A stretch of DNA of 64,000 bases from Amylostereum areolatum (Eukaryota; Basidiomycota; Agaricomycetes; Russulales; Stereaceae), in the NCBI GenBank assembly GCA_012932865.1, contig SAXG01000034.1, forward strand, positions 1 through 64,000, written 5' to 3'. The notes below the pieces were generated by a model. It ran no database searches. It was given only the letters and a program-made list of their open reading frames with translations, and was not told the origin of the DNA. Positions 10,203-21,713 of this stretch are shown here, in pieces (position 1 is the first letter of the stretch; every line of letters begins with the position of its first letter). The translations under genes and the position numbers were made by a program.

Positions 10203-13200
10203 AACGCCCCCCAGTCACGTCGTCTGGTGGAGGCAAAGGACTTTTGGTATCATCGTCGAATCGTTTCGCTGTATTATCATCCATGCATACCTGTGAGCAA
10301 TCGTATCCCCCGTGTTTGTATCTGTCTACTGTCACCAAGAACAGGCAAACACCATCGATCACGCTCAAAGTCAAGCTGATCGGACGAGTTACCAAAAGAG
10401 AAATCGACGCAGACGCGCTGCTTGATAGCGGCGCAGAAGGAATTATCCTGAACCGAAGCTTCGTTGAACGCAAGAAGCTCACCACAAGAAAACTAGAAAA
10501 CCTGTTCCCCGTGCGTAATGTGGATGGCACCGAGAACGTCATGGGCTGGGTACGCGACACAACGACCTAGCGGATCTGGATATACTCGCAAGATTCAAAG
10601 GCATACCATGAGGAAGAGGCTGAGTTCTTCATCACCGACATTGGCGATCATGACATGATCCTTGGAACAGACTGGCTCGACGAGCACAATCCCACCATAG
10701 ACTGGCAACGAGACCGTGTTGACATGCTCCGCTGCCCTCCCTCGTGCACTCTGTCCAAACCTCCTGTGACGAACCTTGCAACCAAGCCACGGAAACCATC
10801 ATCGGTCCAATCACAGCGTAAGGTTGAAGCAGGTAAAACCCCGAGGACACCTCTCGTCGTGGACGATCCCTTCCCAGAGCCGACATATGTGTCCTGGACC
10901 CCAGTCCCCACTTATGTTATTCCTGCACGCAGAGTCAAAGGTGTTCGCATCCGCACGGTCCATCGCTCCCCTCTACCCGCACGACTCTTCACTGAAGACG
11001 ACGACGAGCGGCCCATGGTATTCCGAGACTGGGAGATCAATGGACTACGCCGCGCCGGAATCCTCCCTGAAACCGATGGTCCTAATCCAGATGCAATACC
11101 CATCCGCGCAGGCTTTACAAAAGCGCAGGAGCTTGCAGAGCATTCAAAAGAGAACGCACGCCCGCAAACCTTTGAAGACTTAGTCCCCCCGCCGTACCGC
11201 GACTTTGCGCCTGTATTCGACAAGAAAACCTCCGAGCGACTTCCTGACCGACGACCATGGGACCATGCTATCGACATGAAAGACGGCTTTGAACCCAAAC
11301 CGTGCAAGATCTACCCCCTCTCACCTTCCGAGCAGATCGAACTCGACACCTTCCTCGATGACCACCTGAAGAAGGGCTATATCCGCCCATCGAAGTCACC
11401 TCAGGCGAGTCCGTTCTTCTTTGTGAAGAAAAAGGATGGAAAGCTGCGTCCCGTACAGGACTATCGAGAATTAAACAAGGGCACTGTCAAGAATGAATAC
11501 CCCTTGCCACTGATCTCTGAAATTGTCGACCGCCTCAAAGGTGCAAAGATCTTCTCCAAGATGGATGTTCGCTGGGGCTACAACAATGTCCGCATCAAGG
11601 AAGGCGACGAGTGGAAGGCTGCGTTCAAGACGAATCGTGGTCTCTTCGAACCTACGGTGATGTTTTTTGGGCTTATGAACTCCCCTGCAACATTTCAGGC
11701 AATGATGAATGAACTGTTCAAGGATCTCATCGACTCAGGCAAGGTCATCATCTACATGGACGACATCTTGGTGTTCACTCGCACCATGGACGAACACCGT
11801 GCCATAGTGCGGCAGGTTCTGCAGCGTTTGCAAGACAACGACCTCTTCCTCAAACCGGAGAAATGCGTCTTTGAGCAAGACTCTGTCGAATACCTCGGAC
11901 TCATCATCTCGCACGACAAGATCGCTATGGACCCCGTCAAGGTAGCAGGTATTCAGGACTGGCCGGCACCACGAACGGTCAAAGATGTGCAATCCTTCCT
12001 CGGCTTTGGCAACTTCTACCGACGTTTCATCAAGGACTTCTCCAAGGTTGCACGGCCCCTATTTGATCTGACAAAGAAGGACTGCACATGGGACTGGTCG
12101 ACGGACTGCCAAACTGCGTTTGACGCACTGAAAGCTGCGTTTACTTCCTCCCCCGTCTTAGTCATGCCTGACCCAAAGAAGCCTTACCTCGTTGAAGTCG
12201 ATGCCTCGGACTTTGCTACTGGAGGTATACTCTCGCAGAAAGGCGACGACGGTCACTGGCATCCAGTGGCGTATCTGTCCAAGGCCCTATCGGAACCGGA
12301 ACGGAACTACGACATCTACGACAAGGAGCTGCTTGCGATCATCCGTGCGCTTGAAGCCTGGCGCCACTACCTCGAAGGCGCCCCCGACACCGTCGAAATC
12401 TGGACAGATCACAAGAACCTGGAGCACTTCAAGACGGCACAGAAGCTGAGCCGCCGACAGGCACGTTGGGCTCTATTCCTCACTCGATTTGACTTCTCGC
12501 TCGTTCATAAACCAGGAATTTCCCACCGCCCAGATCCAATGTCTCGACGACCCGATCACAAGGATGGTGTTGAAAACGACAACAAGGAACGCGTCTTGCT
12601 TGACCCCAAGTACTTCCAAGTACGCGCAACAAGGCCAGGAGCAGTAACCTCCCTCGGTGATGTCGAACTCCGACGACGTATCCGCGACTGCAAAACCAAG
12701 GACATCGAGGTCGTTCAAGCCCTGGACTCCATCTTACGAAATGGACCACGTACACTCGTCAAGAACCTTCAAGAGTGGAACTACGAAGAAGGCCTGGTCC
12801 TGTTTAGAGGAAAGGTATATGTCCCTGCAGATGACGAGTTGCGACGCGACATTGTCAAAATGTACCATGAATCGCCCCTGGCTGGACACCCCGGTCGCTT
12901 CAAGACTTACGAGCTTGTGAGTCGTGAATATTGGTGGCCTGGCATGTCTGTCTTTGTCCGCGACTTTGTAGCAGGATGCGCAACCTGCCAGTCGACGAAG
13001 ACACAGAGCAGCCGACGCCACGTCGACATGATCCCAAACGAAGTACCCGATCGACCATTTGGCATCATCTCCACCGACTTCATCGTCGAAGTCCCTGACT
13101 GCGAAGGCTATAACACCGTCAATGTCGTGGTTGATCGCCTCACCAAGATGGTGGTTACCACCCCATGTACAACGAAGATCACCAGTGATGGCACGGCCGA

Positions 13201-14290
13201 CATTCTCTTCGACAAGGTATACCGACACTACGGCTTAGCAGACAAGATCATCTCGGATCGTGGACCCCAATTTGCTGGACAGGTGATGCGTACACTCAAC
13301 GAGAAGCTCGGGATCAAGTCCGCCCTCAGCACAGCGTATCACCCACAGACAGACGGCCAAACCGAACGCGAGAACCAGAACCTCGAGCAGTTTCTGCGAG
13401 TATTCTGCAACTACCGTCAAGACGACTGGGTGAAGTGGTTGCCCTTCTTCGAGTTTTCTCACAACTCTCGCACCCATGCAGCTACTGGAAAGGCTCCCTT
13501 TGAAGTCCTCTACGGCTTCCTCCCCAAGATGTACCCGTCCGTAAACCCGTCCTCAAAGGTCCCTGCAGTTGAAGAACGCCTCCGTCAACTTGAAGAAGTC
13601 CGACAAGAGATCAAAGCCAGCCTTGCCCTCGCATCTGACTTAATGAAGCACTACAATGGTGACACGATCAGCAAATCGACACTGTTCGCCGTTGGAGACA
13701 AGGTCTGGCTCGAAGGCAAAAACCTGAAGACGACGAGGCCGAAAGCTAAGCTTGCTGCCAAACGATTTGGACCCTTCGAGATCGTTGACGTCATTAGCCC
13801 AGTGAATTACCGCCTGAAGCTGCCGAAGACGTGGAGAATCCACCCAGTCTTCCATGCTTCGCTGCTCACCGCATACAAGGAGACAACGGCACATGGTCCA
13901 AACTATGAACAACCGCCGCCTGACCTCGTTGATGACGAAGAAGAATATGACGTTGAAGACATCATCGACTCGAAGCCGACCCGCAACAAGAAAGGCATAC
14001 AATACCTCGTCAAGTGGGTAGGCTATCCTGACTCCGAGAATACCTGGCTCCCTCGCTCCTCGCTCTCAAAGGTCACCGACATGATCGACGCCTTCCACAA
14101 ACGCCATCCAAACGCGCCCCGCCCTGTGCGTTCCCTCGGCATCTCCTTTGATGATTTTCTCGCATCTACCCTTGCAGATGACATCGCGCTCCAGGCGAAA
14201 GCGCGTCTTAAAGGGGGGGTAATGTCACGGATCGCTCCATTTCTCTCTTCGTTTGCAGACCTCGTACACGCGACGTGTCACGGCACATGA
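10199..14290 (+). CDS. Pol polyprotein of the Gypsy element (protease-RT-RNase H-integrase-chromodomain), one in-frame stop
   Basis: The frame lies -1 to gag and overlaps its end. Domains in order: aspartic protease with LLDSGAEG (about 10420-10445) and the late motif MILGTDWLD; reverse transcriptase with YMDD at about 11752; RNase H with VDASDFATGG and YDKELLAI; integrase with a zinc-binding HHCC region (HESPLAGHPG, CATCQSTK), catalytic Asp in STDFIVE, Asp in SDRGPQF and Glu in QTERENQ; and a C-terminal chromodomain (about 13936-14110, EYDVEDIIDS, YLVKWVGYP, ENTWLP). The chromodomain marks a chromovirus and is expected to direct integration to modified chromatin. A TAG at 10568-10570 splits the protease region, leaving an intact frame from 10655 to the stop at 14290. 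Expression presumably needs a -1 frameshift at GATTTTTGA. Confidence 0.93.
14210..14222 (+). other. Polypurine tract
   Basis: AAAGGGGGGGTAA lies directly before the 3' LTR, where Gypsy elements prime plus-strand synthesis. Confidence 0.75.
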
Positions 14291-14642
14291 CTTTCCCTTG
14301 CATCACATGCTTCAACGACGTCATTGCCCGGACTTCCGAGTGGGGTTCCGCATCCTTATCTATGACATCACTGCTCCGGACCTTCGTCCTCCGCCCCATG
14401 ACTCCTTTCCTATTGTTCCCCCCGCTCGCACCACTATCGCATCACATCGCACCATCGTTCCCACTTGTATATAAGGACAGTGTTTCTCCTCCCTTTTCCC
14501 TAGACTGTCCATCTCGTCATACGGTACTGTAGCGCACGTTGCACTACCCTAGACCCCGGCACTCTCGAATCTATTTTCTTCTCGCTCCTCCCATCGTCGC
14601 GACTTAGGCGGTTCATCGGTCTCATAAACTGCGTTTCTGACA
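14223..14642 (+). repeat. 3' LTR of the Gypsy element
   Basis: 420 bp, same ends as the 5' LTR. The differences seen are at the gagTggg, atcAcat and ctCgaatc positions. The target duplicate GTCGC follows at 14643-14647. Confidence 0.95.
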
Positions 14643-15329
14643 GTCGCTCGGAATAAATCGCTCACAAGTCATGCACGCGTGCATCTTGTGCGGCTGACCA
14701 GCCTCGATCATGCGTACATTCCGAGCTTCCATTGCTTCCTGCAGGCGCGGCTCATGCTGTCCCTTGTCGGAGAGAGTGAGGCATATGCCTAGCTCAGCGT
14801 GGTCGCGCAACAAGGCATTGAGTGCGAAAACATGCCAGGCTTGCTCGGAGCTGAATGTAAACGTATTTGGCCAGTCATTGGGCTGCGCGTGCTTCGGTTT
14901 GGAAAGTGCTGCATTGTAAATCTTCGCACAGTTCTGCCCAGAGACCCTGTACAACATACGAGTAAGGAGAAAACGAGAGAGAACTCGATCTGACACACCA
15001 CGCAAATAGCATACACATAGTGAACAGCTCACAAAGCTCACCCTCAATGAACGCGTGCTTTTCGAAGTGAATCGCGTCGGGTACGCCGCCATAATAGCAT
15101 CGTAAGCCATCAACGATGTAGTAGTTCAGATGGTAACATATATTACAACCTAGAAGCTAGATGAGCGTTGAATGAAATGAGGGTCATGAATATAACTCAC
15201 CGGTACATAGAAGAGAAGTCGTATATGCTGCACGGGCACCGCGATCACGTGTGTAGTACACCACTGGATATCGTGAGCCTCATTTGAGAAGGGAAGCGCA
15301 CTTGTCGCAGGTGTAGACGGGGGGGGTAA

Positions 15330-15879
15330 TGTTAAGGACGGTCCTTATCACGTGACAAGCGGCTCAGGCTACAGTACTCGTGTGTGTGAGAAGTGGGATC
15401 AGGTGATCCAGACGTCTCGGTTATACGAAGGTTGAAGTCGATAAGCGAAGCAGTAAGTCTTCACGGAAGACTTAGGCGAGCTTTCGACTTAGTTACTTTG
15501 GGTTCTCTTTAATAGTTTTCAAGAGGAGGTTCTATTTAGAACAGTCCTGTATTTACAAAGAGAACGAGCTGGGGAATAGCTCGTTCGTTGAGCCTCCTTT
15601 TATAAGAAAGGAGGTTGAGTAAACATATGTACATTGAGCGACGGTTGTATCAAGTATCTACGGGGACGAGACTGTGGCACCGTCGTGGCTATGCCGTTGA
15701 GACGGTGACGATCTACGGCACTGTCGTGGCTATGCCGTGGAGACGGTGACAATCTGTGGCACTGTCGTGGTCGCGTCGTTGAGACTGTTATGAACTGGGG
15801 CACAGTCGTAATCCGTCGTTTAGCGACGTCCTTCCGAGTAAGGTAAGGGAAAATGAGATACCTTATCGGAGTTGTGACA
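15330..15879 (+). mobile_element. Solo LTR, 550 bp, copy 1
   Basis: It begins TGTTAAGGACGG and ends GTTGTGACA, flanked by the 5-bp duplicate GGTAA (15325-15329 and 15880-15884). It contains hairpin-forming stretches (around gaacgagctg and aaggagg), a TATA-like ttttataag, and two to three imperfect repeats built on ggcaccgtcg/gtggctatgccg. It is unrelated to the 420-bp LTR. An equal-length copy lies inverted at 28996-29545. It interrupts an exon of the CxC gene. Confidence 0.9.
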
Positions 15880-16489
15880 GGTAAAAGATGTGATCGCCTA
15901 GTAAACATGAGATCAGATGAGGATGTGTATGGTGAGTAGACATGGACGCACTGATAAGATCCATCCCTCGTGTATCGGAACCCATCCTGCCATACTTTTG
16001 AAAGTCTTCGGCCTCCTTCGGCGACAGTTCCGTGGGGCCATCCAGCCATACAACATCTTTCAGTGAAACCCAATAGGTAAGCACAGTTTCGATGTTGGGT
16101 GCAGAGAGCATGTTGCGAAGAAATTCGAGGAGGTGGTGTGGAAGAAGGACAGGAGGGTGATCTGTGCCGATGCCACCATGGGCATGAAGGACAATCTCAC
16201 GCTTCAGTCGGCGAGCGTAACAGACGAAGCGCTCGACATCGTGAAACGTGAAGTCACCTCCACCTGCAAGGGAAAGATTCTGACTGAGTGTGTGGAACGT
16301 TGCCATTGTAGCTTTTGTTGGATTCTGGAGTCTGGACGGTCTGGACGGCGATCCGACGATAGATAATCGGAGGGAGGGGAGGGGACGGAGGGGGGACGAA
16401 AGACTCATGGCATACTGCCTTTATACCTTCCGACAGTTCTCAGCAAACAGTTTTATTGTTGTGGAACATAATGAACTCGGAGACGTGAG

Positions 16490-16745
16490 TGGCCTCAAGG
16501 CAAAACAATACCTTAGATCAGCGTTACAGGGTGTCACACAGACATCAGGAAAACTCCTGGTACTTGAGCCATACTTGGACTTGACAGAACAACTTGGACT
16601 TGGAGATTATACTTGGACAGGACTTGGACTGGAAGAAAAAGACTTGGAAACTTGGTCAGATAGAAGGACATTGGGAGTTTACTTGGGCATATAGTAGTTT
16701 ACTTGGACATGTAGTAGTTTACTTTCGTGACTTGGGTTGAATATG
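16490..16745 (+). repeat. ACTTGG-rich low-complexity tract
   Basis: Frequent acttgga/cttggac words occur without regular spacing. A similar cttggg-rich tract lies at 20660-20890, close to the right copy of the dispersed repeat. Confidence 0.5.
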
Positions 16746-16984
16746 CAAGTACTTACAGTTCTAATGCAAAATCACGACTTAGTGGATTTCGAGAACAAAG
16801 GTCACGTGACTTGTCAGTTTTATCGACGCTCAACGCCGCGTCGACTCCTTGTCCTCAACCACGACATCAGTCGCTGTTGGGGACCTGGCCTCGTCGCCGT
16901 CGTCGTCGTCATCGACGTTGCCGTCGCCTTTGACGACTATCCCTTCGTCACCGTCAACAGCTGCGCCCGCCTCGCACTCATCGC

Positions 16985-17480
16985 CATGAACGCCCTCACC
17001 CTCGTCGCGCCACCCGGTGCTTTCGACGCCACGTCACCGTCGCCGTCAACGCCAGCGCACGCCGTCAACACCAATGGCCACCTTCAACTCTCCCGTCCCC
17101 ATCCCCGTCCCCGTCCCCGTCCCCGTCCCCGTCCCCGTCCCCGTCAATGCCCACGCCCGTGCCCGCTTCACTCCCGCACCCTCAACGCCGTCGCCCTGGT
17201 TGTGTCACCCGGCGCCGTCGACGCCACGTCACCGTCGCCGTCACCCGTCATCCGTCACCTCCTTCAACGCTCCCGTCCCCGTCCCCGTCCCCGTCCCCAT
17301 CAATGCCCACACCCGCGCCCGCTTCACTCACGCACTCTCAACGCCGTCGCCCTGGTCGCGTCACCCGGCGCTGACGACGCCAAGTCTTCATTGTCATCAA
17401 CGTCCGCGCACGCCCTCAACACCGGTTGCCTCCTTCAATGCTCCCGTCCCCTTCGCCCTCAACACCCCCGCCTCTGCTGC
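16985..17480 (+). repeat. Degenerate minisatellite of about 150-200 bp units with (CCCCGT)n cores
   Basis: Three related units start near 16985, 17185 and 17335. Each has ctcaacgccg, a cacccggcgc block and a Pro/Ala/Ser-coding stretch, and two have CCCCGT hexamer runs (about 17098-17150 and 17274-17300). Because the unit is C-rich and lacks stops, it creates open frames of about 260 codons that I do not take as a gene. Confidence 0.65.
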
Positions 17481-17489
17481 TTCAATACC

Positions 17490-18420
17490 CACGCGCCCAT
17501 CGCGCTCAATGCCTAGTCCCCTGTCCCCTCAAATGCCCGGTCCCTCATCACTTCCAACATCCACAACCCCCTCACCCCCACGCTGGCGTCGTCGTCACCC
17601 CCAACGCCCACACCCCGTCACATTGACATCCACGCCCTCGTCTCCTCCGTCGCACTCAATGCCAGTGTGGGCTTGCGCTCAAGAGTGGTTTCTCCTCACC
17701 CCATCCCTTCCGCTCACTCCATCCCTCCCCTCCTCTCCCGCCCCCCTGCGCCTGTTCCTGCCCTCGTGCCTCGGAGATTGTGCTGAAATCGTGCGAGGTA
17801 AGTAAATACGCCCTCTACACATTCATGGTCACTCACCTCGTCCGCCCAGTCCATTGCTCGCTCTCCCTCGCTGCTGCACCGACGGAAACGTTGTCGCTCC
17901 CAAGCACCTCGTTGCGTGCCGCCGGCCGGCCCGTGCTGACGACGGCTGCCGGGCGCGCTGCGCTGTGGCCGCGACGCCCGATCTTCGCAATGCTCATCTC
18001 ATCTTCCTTGATGCCTGTGCTTCTATTCACCTCTATACATACTATACATATCGTAATTGTACTTAACTAGCATAGACCCGTGCATTGCACTCATTCAAGT
18101 AGCAAGGCTGTGGTGATTGTATTCAAATAAGCAACAAATAAGCATAACTAAGTACTAAGCATGAAGTGTAGAAGATTCAACTCGCAGTCCGATAGTAGGG
18201 AAACTGTAGCCGGGATGCCTACTGTACGCGGCCGACGTTAGGCAACGTCCCCTGTCCCCGGGGGTCGGTTGCGGTTGCCTAATTTGCGGGTTGTCTCCTG
18301 TCCCCGAGGCTGAGTTGCTTTCCGCTTACCCATGCTTAATTTTCGCAAAAAAAAGGTCAAAAACCCTCAAGAATACGTCACCAGCGGCACCAAGTACGAA
18401 ATCGACATGAGGTTCGCTCA
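17490..18420. other. No gene recognised
   Basis: C-rich sequence to about 17760, then ordinary intergenic DNA. No frame gives a recognisable protein. Confidence 0.4.
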
Positions 18421-18475
18421 TATTGTATTTTGTTTTCTACAAACCGCCGCAGCGCTGCCAGCCTCATGAGCTAAT

Positions 18476-18979
18476 AGGACCCCTGAAATTCCCTATAGAG
18501 CATTCATCCCAGGGTGACCTGTTTTCGGTGGTGCGCTGGGACAGAATTTGGGCCATTTTCGGTGATTTACATGATAGATTTTTTCAAGTCAGCCGTTTTC
18601 AGTGGTTCTTAGACTATACATATCTAAAAATAGTCTAATTTCCCACGCCTTCGGCGTCGAGGTTTCCAGAGCAGAACTCTCATTTTATGCACAAGCTTGC
18701 TATAACATGCCTAGTTTGCTTCCATAGACCCATGGGAAGCAAAATATGCAAAATACTTGTGATTGGAACTGACAGATCCTCGGCGTGTTCAGATGCTTAC
18801 CATTTTCGGTGGTGAAGATGGGACTTCGGACGGGCGGGTTCCTTTTCAGTGGTTCTTAGCTCCAACATGTCGGCCCTACGGGGCCCATTTTCGGTGGAGA
18901 GTACCATACATAGGTTCCCATAAGGCCCAAATTTTCGGTGGTCCGAGATGAATCATTTATAGGGAATTTCAGGGGTCCT
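18476..18979. mobile_element. Non-autonomous DNA transposon (MITE-like), 504 bp
   Basis: Perfect 22-bp terminal inverted repeats (18476-18497 and 18958-18979), starting AGGACCCCTGAAATTC, are flanked by the direct 8-bp duplicate GAGCTAAT (18468-18475 and 18980-18987). There is no transposase frame. The interior carries seven copies of TTTTCGGTGGT or close variants (near 18530, 18554, 18595, 18803, 18843, 18887, 18931), all on the plus strand, clustered toward the two ends. An 8-bp duplication fits hAT or KDZ/Zisupton-type transposases; a 9-bp reading (TGAGCTAAT) would fit Mutator-like ones. Confidence 0.85.
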
Positions 18980-18989
18980 GAGCTAATCA

Positions 18990-20900
18990 GCACTCAGTGA
19001 CAAATAAGGTGGTCAGTGTGCACAAAACCTTGTATTCATATACAGATTCGTGTACAGTGTAATGGGCCAAAGCGTGAGGATGATCACTCGACGCTACATA
19101 GGACAGCTTTGGCCCTTTGGGAGAGCTCACTCACAAGAGGTTGCGTTGCCTAAAGTGGATGTCCCCCGTCCCCGAGGCCGGGTTGCCCTCCTCTACCCGC
19201 TCCCACGGTCATGTGACACCGGTTGCGAGTTGCCAAACTACAGCCGCCTACAGTAGAGGGGTTTGTGACGGTCCCAAATGCTCTCGCTCGTGTCGGGCTC
19301 TCTTGGCAATCTGCCATTTCGATAGCAGAGTGGGTTGTTCTGTTCCTTGAGGGTTCAGAGCTGGAGTCCTTGGGGGCGTAGGAAGCAAGTCGCCGAGGGC
19401 CGAGTAGGCCTGCGAATATGCAATGTCGATGAGGACATATCACCTGTGATATGGATAACAAAAGGATCAGTAAAGCCTTTACTATCACATTGATTGATAC
19501 TGTATGCACGTACCATCTATGAAAGCTCCGTTCGAGGCTTGCTGGTTGGTTGGGTTCTTGCATTATCGTGTCACCTGTCGTTGATTCGGACGTGGACGAC
19601 ACAATACAATGCTGTTGCGGACCTTCAGGATCCTGAGGATGTCGTTGTGCTCGCACTCAAGACCGGCGGTGGCCAATGGCGTCAGCCGAGGAAAGCTGTA
19701 GACAACAATATAGTAAGCAAGGACATTGATCAGTTTGTTAAGGTCAGTCATACCTGGACGGCCGTGTTCTCGTTCGCTTGCGAGGAGGTTGAATGGGCAC
19801 TGTTTCTGGGGGCTGCATCTTGGACGGAATCAGTGGACCTGCGTTCCTGCTCGGTGCACCGTCCCAATGGCCAGCCAATGTCACCCCCAACTCGCATAGA
19901 TTCTTCTGCACAAATAGTACATGTCAGTTCGTCTCGCAAGAGAGAAAGAAAATGCGCACATGATCCAGATGAACGCACCGAGATGCACTGGATGCAGATG
20001 ACAGGGTGTGCTGTACTGTGTCGTGTCGGGTCGGGTCGTGTCGTACATCACTCGAGCTCGGGACCACCACGCCTCATCCGAGCACCGAGGAAATTTCCCG
20101 AAAAATCTCTAGATATATAAATAAATCCAATCAGGGGGGGTGGGAGCGACGCGGTCATCGTGACCGAAGCGACAAAACACGTCCATGTTGCTGCACAAAC
20201 ATTGCTTTGGAGGAAAATTGATTTGAATTTGTTTTCTGATATACAAAGTAAAAGGTATAAGTAGGGCTGTGCCATGGAGGCTACTTTGACGCTAACGGCG
20301 GTGCGTAGAGGTGCCATAGAGAGTGGGAAGGTATGACGGTGGCCAAGTACGTGGTGGAGGTCAAGACGAAGAGCGACGCGGCGACCCGGCCGACGCGCAA
20401 GCCTAGGATGACGCAAGCAGCCACGTGCATTTGTCAACGCGACTTGTCACGCGTCGCGTTACGATGACGTGGCTGTTGTCCCACAACCAATCAGAAAGCT
20501 CACTTGTCTCGCGGTTTGTGTCGTGACGTGACGCAGCGCTCCACCGCGTCTCTCTTTGTATTAAAGGATACTGGTTGTACTTCTATTGGTAGTATTCAGT
20601 ATTCAGTATAAACAAATAAAAATATGTTTTATGACAACCATAATATGTCCTTGAGTGCAGCTTTCAGAGAGCTTGGGGCTCCTGGGATGGATCATTAACC
20701 TGCCTTGAGAGTACATGGTCTTGAACTGGGTATGTTTGGTGAGTGACTTGAGGTTCCTTGAGGGCGACCTTGGAGACCTTGGGCAAGTAGATATGTACTT
20801 GGCCCAGTAAGTGGCCCGGCTTGGCAAAGGTACATGTTACTGGGTACTTGGGGCCTTGGGGTACTTGCCCAAGGACCCCAAGTCACTGTCAAGTACTGGG
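18990..20900. other. Gene-poor repeat-rich DNA
   Basis: Frames of up to 208 codons (19494-20120, plus strand) lack recognisable domains and good splice context. A cttggg-rich tract runs from 20660 to 20890. I see no supported gene. Confidence 0.4.
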
Positions 20901-20919
20901 AGTTTTCCTGATGGAGGGT

Positions 20920-21237
20920 CTGAACCAGTTCCGAGCCCAGTTCAGAACCAGGTTCAGAACCGAGTTCAGAACCGGTTCAGAACCTGGTTCAGAACTCGTG
21001 GGCTCCAGTGTCGAAGTCCTCGGAAGATCAAGGGTAGTGTTGCACAAATACAAATAAATATCTTGAGGAGCCATATTATAATGGATACAAAAAAATATGA
21101 GTATGGAGAGAAGGATATTTATTCATGTCCGTATTTAATCATATTTACTTTGTATTTACTCCCACATTTCCTGTCTCCAAATCACTCCAAATCAGGTCTA
21201 TCCTCGGACATGTAATGGATGAAATGACAGGACATGA
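20920..21237 (+). repeat. Second copy of the dispersed AT-rich repeat, inverted relative to 1-330
   Basis: It has repeated gttcagaacc words (20930-20997), then gtcgaagtcc, tgttgcacaa and the sequence matching the reverse complement of 1-206. An AT-rich tail without genes follows to about 21610. Confidence 0.7.
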
Positions 21238-21713
21238 TTGTATATCAGTACTTCTGAAGTGTTATATGTATACAAGCTCTCACTAAAGCCTCCCCAAACT
21301 CGTCAACATGCTTTGAGATGACTGGGAGATGGCTGTCCAGAGTGTAAACATGAGAAAGTCAATGTCAATGTTATATCTGCTGGCTCTATTGGGGAAATTG
21401 ACCTTAGAGAACAGATGTATAGCCAAGGACTGACTCCTTGTAAGCTGTGATCCAGCTGCAATGACATAGGAGTAAATATATTATATTATGTAGCCCATAT
21501 CTAATCATATCTTGTGATTATGATTATGGGCAACCCTATATCTAATAGTATTTTTGCATATTATTATGATTATATTTGAATATATTCTATAATTTGTTCA
21601 ACACTAATCAAGGGAGTCGGGACTGAGAGTCTGAGACTAGACTGAGGGAGAGCCCGAAGAGTTAGAGCCTTACTTAGAGCCTTCGGGTAAAAAAGGAAGG
21701 CAAGACCTGCGAA

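Larger units (their letters stand above)
7549..14642 (+). mobile_element. Full-length Ty3/Gypsy chromovirus (self-priming, Tf1/sushi-like)
   Basis: A 7094-bp LTR retrotransposon with two 420-bp LTRs (7549-7968, 14223-14642), each beginning TGTCA and ending TGACA. A 5-bp target duplication GTCGC lies at 7544-7548 and 14643-14647. Gag, then protease, reverse transcriptase, RNase H, integrase and chromodomain follow in the Gypsy order. I count three LTR differences, so the insertion is young. The primer site 7971-7981 is complementary to the predicted transcript start in the LTR, as in self-priming Tf1/sushi elements. It lies head-on inside an exon of the minus-strand CxC gene. One TAG (10568-10570) interrupts the protease frame and another (8583-8585) the frame upstream of gag, so this copy is probably not autonomous as written. 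Confidence 0.95.
6425..16306 (-). pseudogene. KDZ-transposon-associated CxC5/CxC6-type protein gene, broken by two LTR insertions
   Basis: The start is ATG at 16306. The N-terminal exon has the CxC5-like helical part (FTFHDVERFVCYARRLK, ELSPKEAEDFQKYGR). After an intron comes DHIFY, then the solo LTR, then a cysteine cluster with YTCDKC and CNICYHLNYY (about 15324-15100). The next exon contains GQNCAKIYNAAL and CMTCERFIPSD and is cut by the Gypsy element at 14643. It resumes at 7543 as TG, an intron, SLRAVVSDGVSIGHPCCAVH and a CxC6-like cluster to about 6920. The last exon (FHFKSKHKQMDEFCQKHCNP, FYLDEMIKRRN-like end) stops at 6425. Such proteins accompany Kyakuja-Dileera-Zisupton transposases in basidiomycetes. 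Independently of the insertions it carries a C8 run that shifts frame at the LTR site and an in-frame TGA after ASLLK. The original protein would be about 500 residues. Confidence 0.75.

Noticed and set aside
15325..15331. G-run plus TAA before the solo LTR read as a polypurine tract of a truncated element
   Set aside because: The same GGTAA follows the LTR, and the G run is the poly-C of the interrupted CxC exon, so it is host sequence with a target duplication.
16737..17805. Two overlapping open frames of about 260 codons, proline/serine/arginine-rich
   Set aside because: They arise from the C-rich minisatellite, exist in two frames at once and have no splice or domain support.
19494..20120. 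208-codon plus-strand frame as a gene
   Set aside because: No start context, codon preference or motif, and it lies in repeat-rich DNA.
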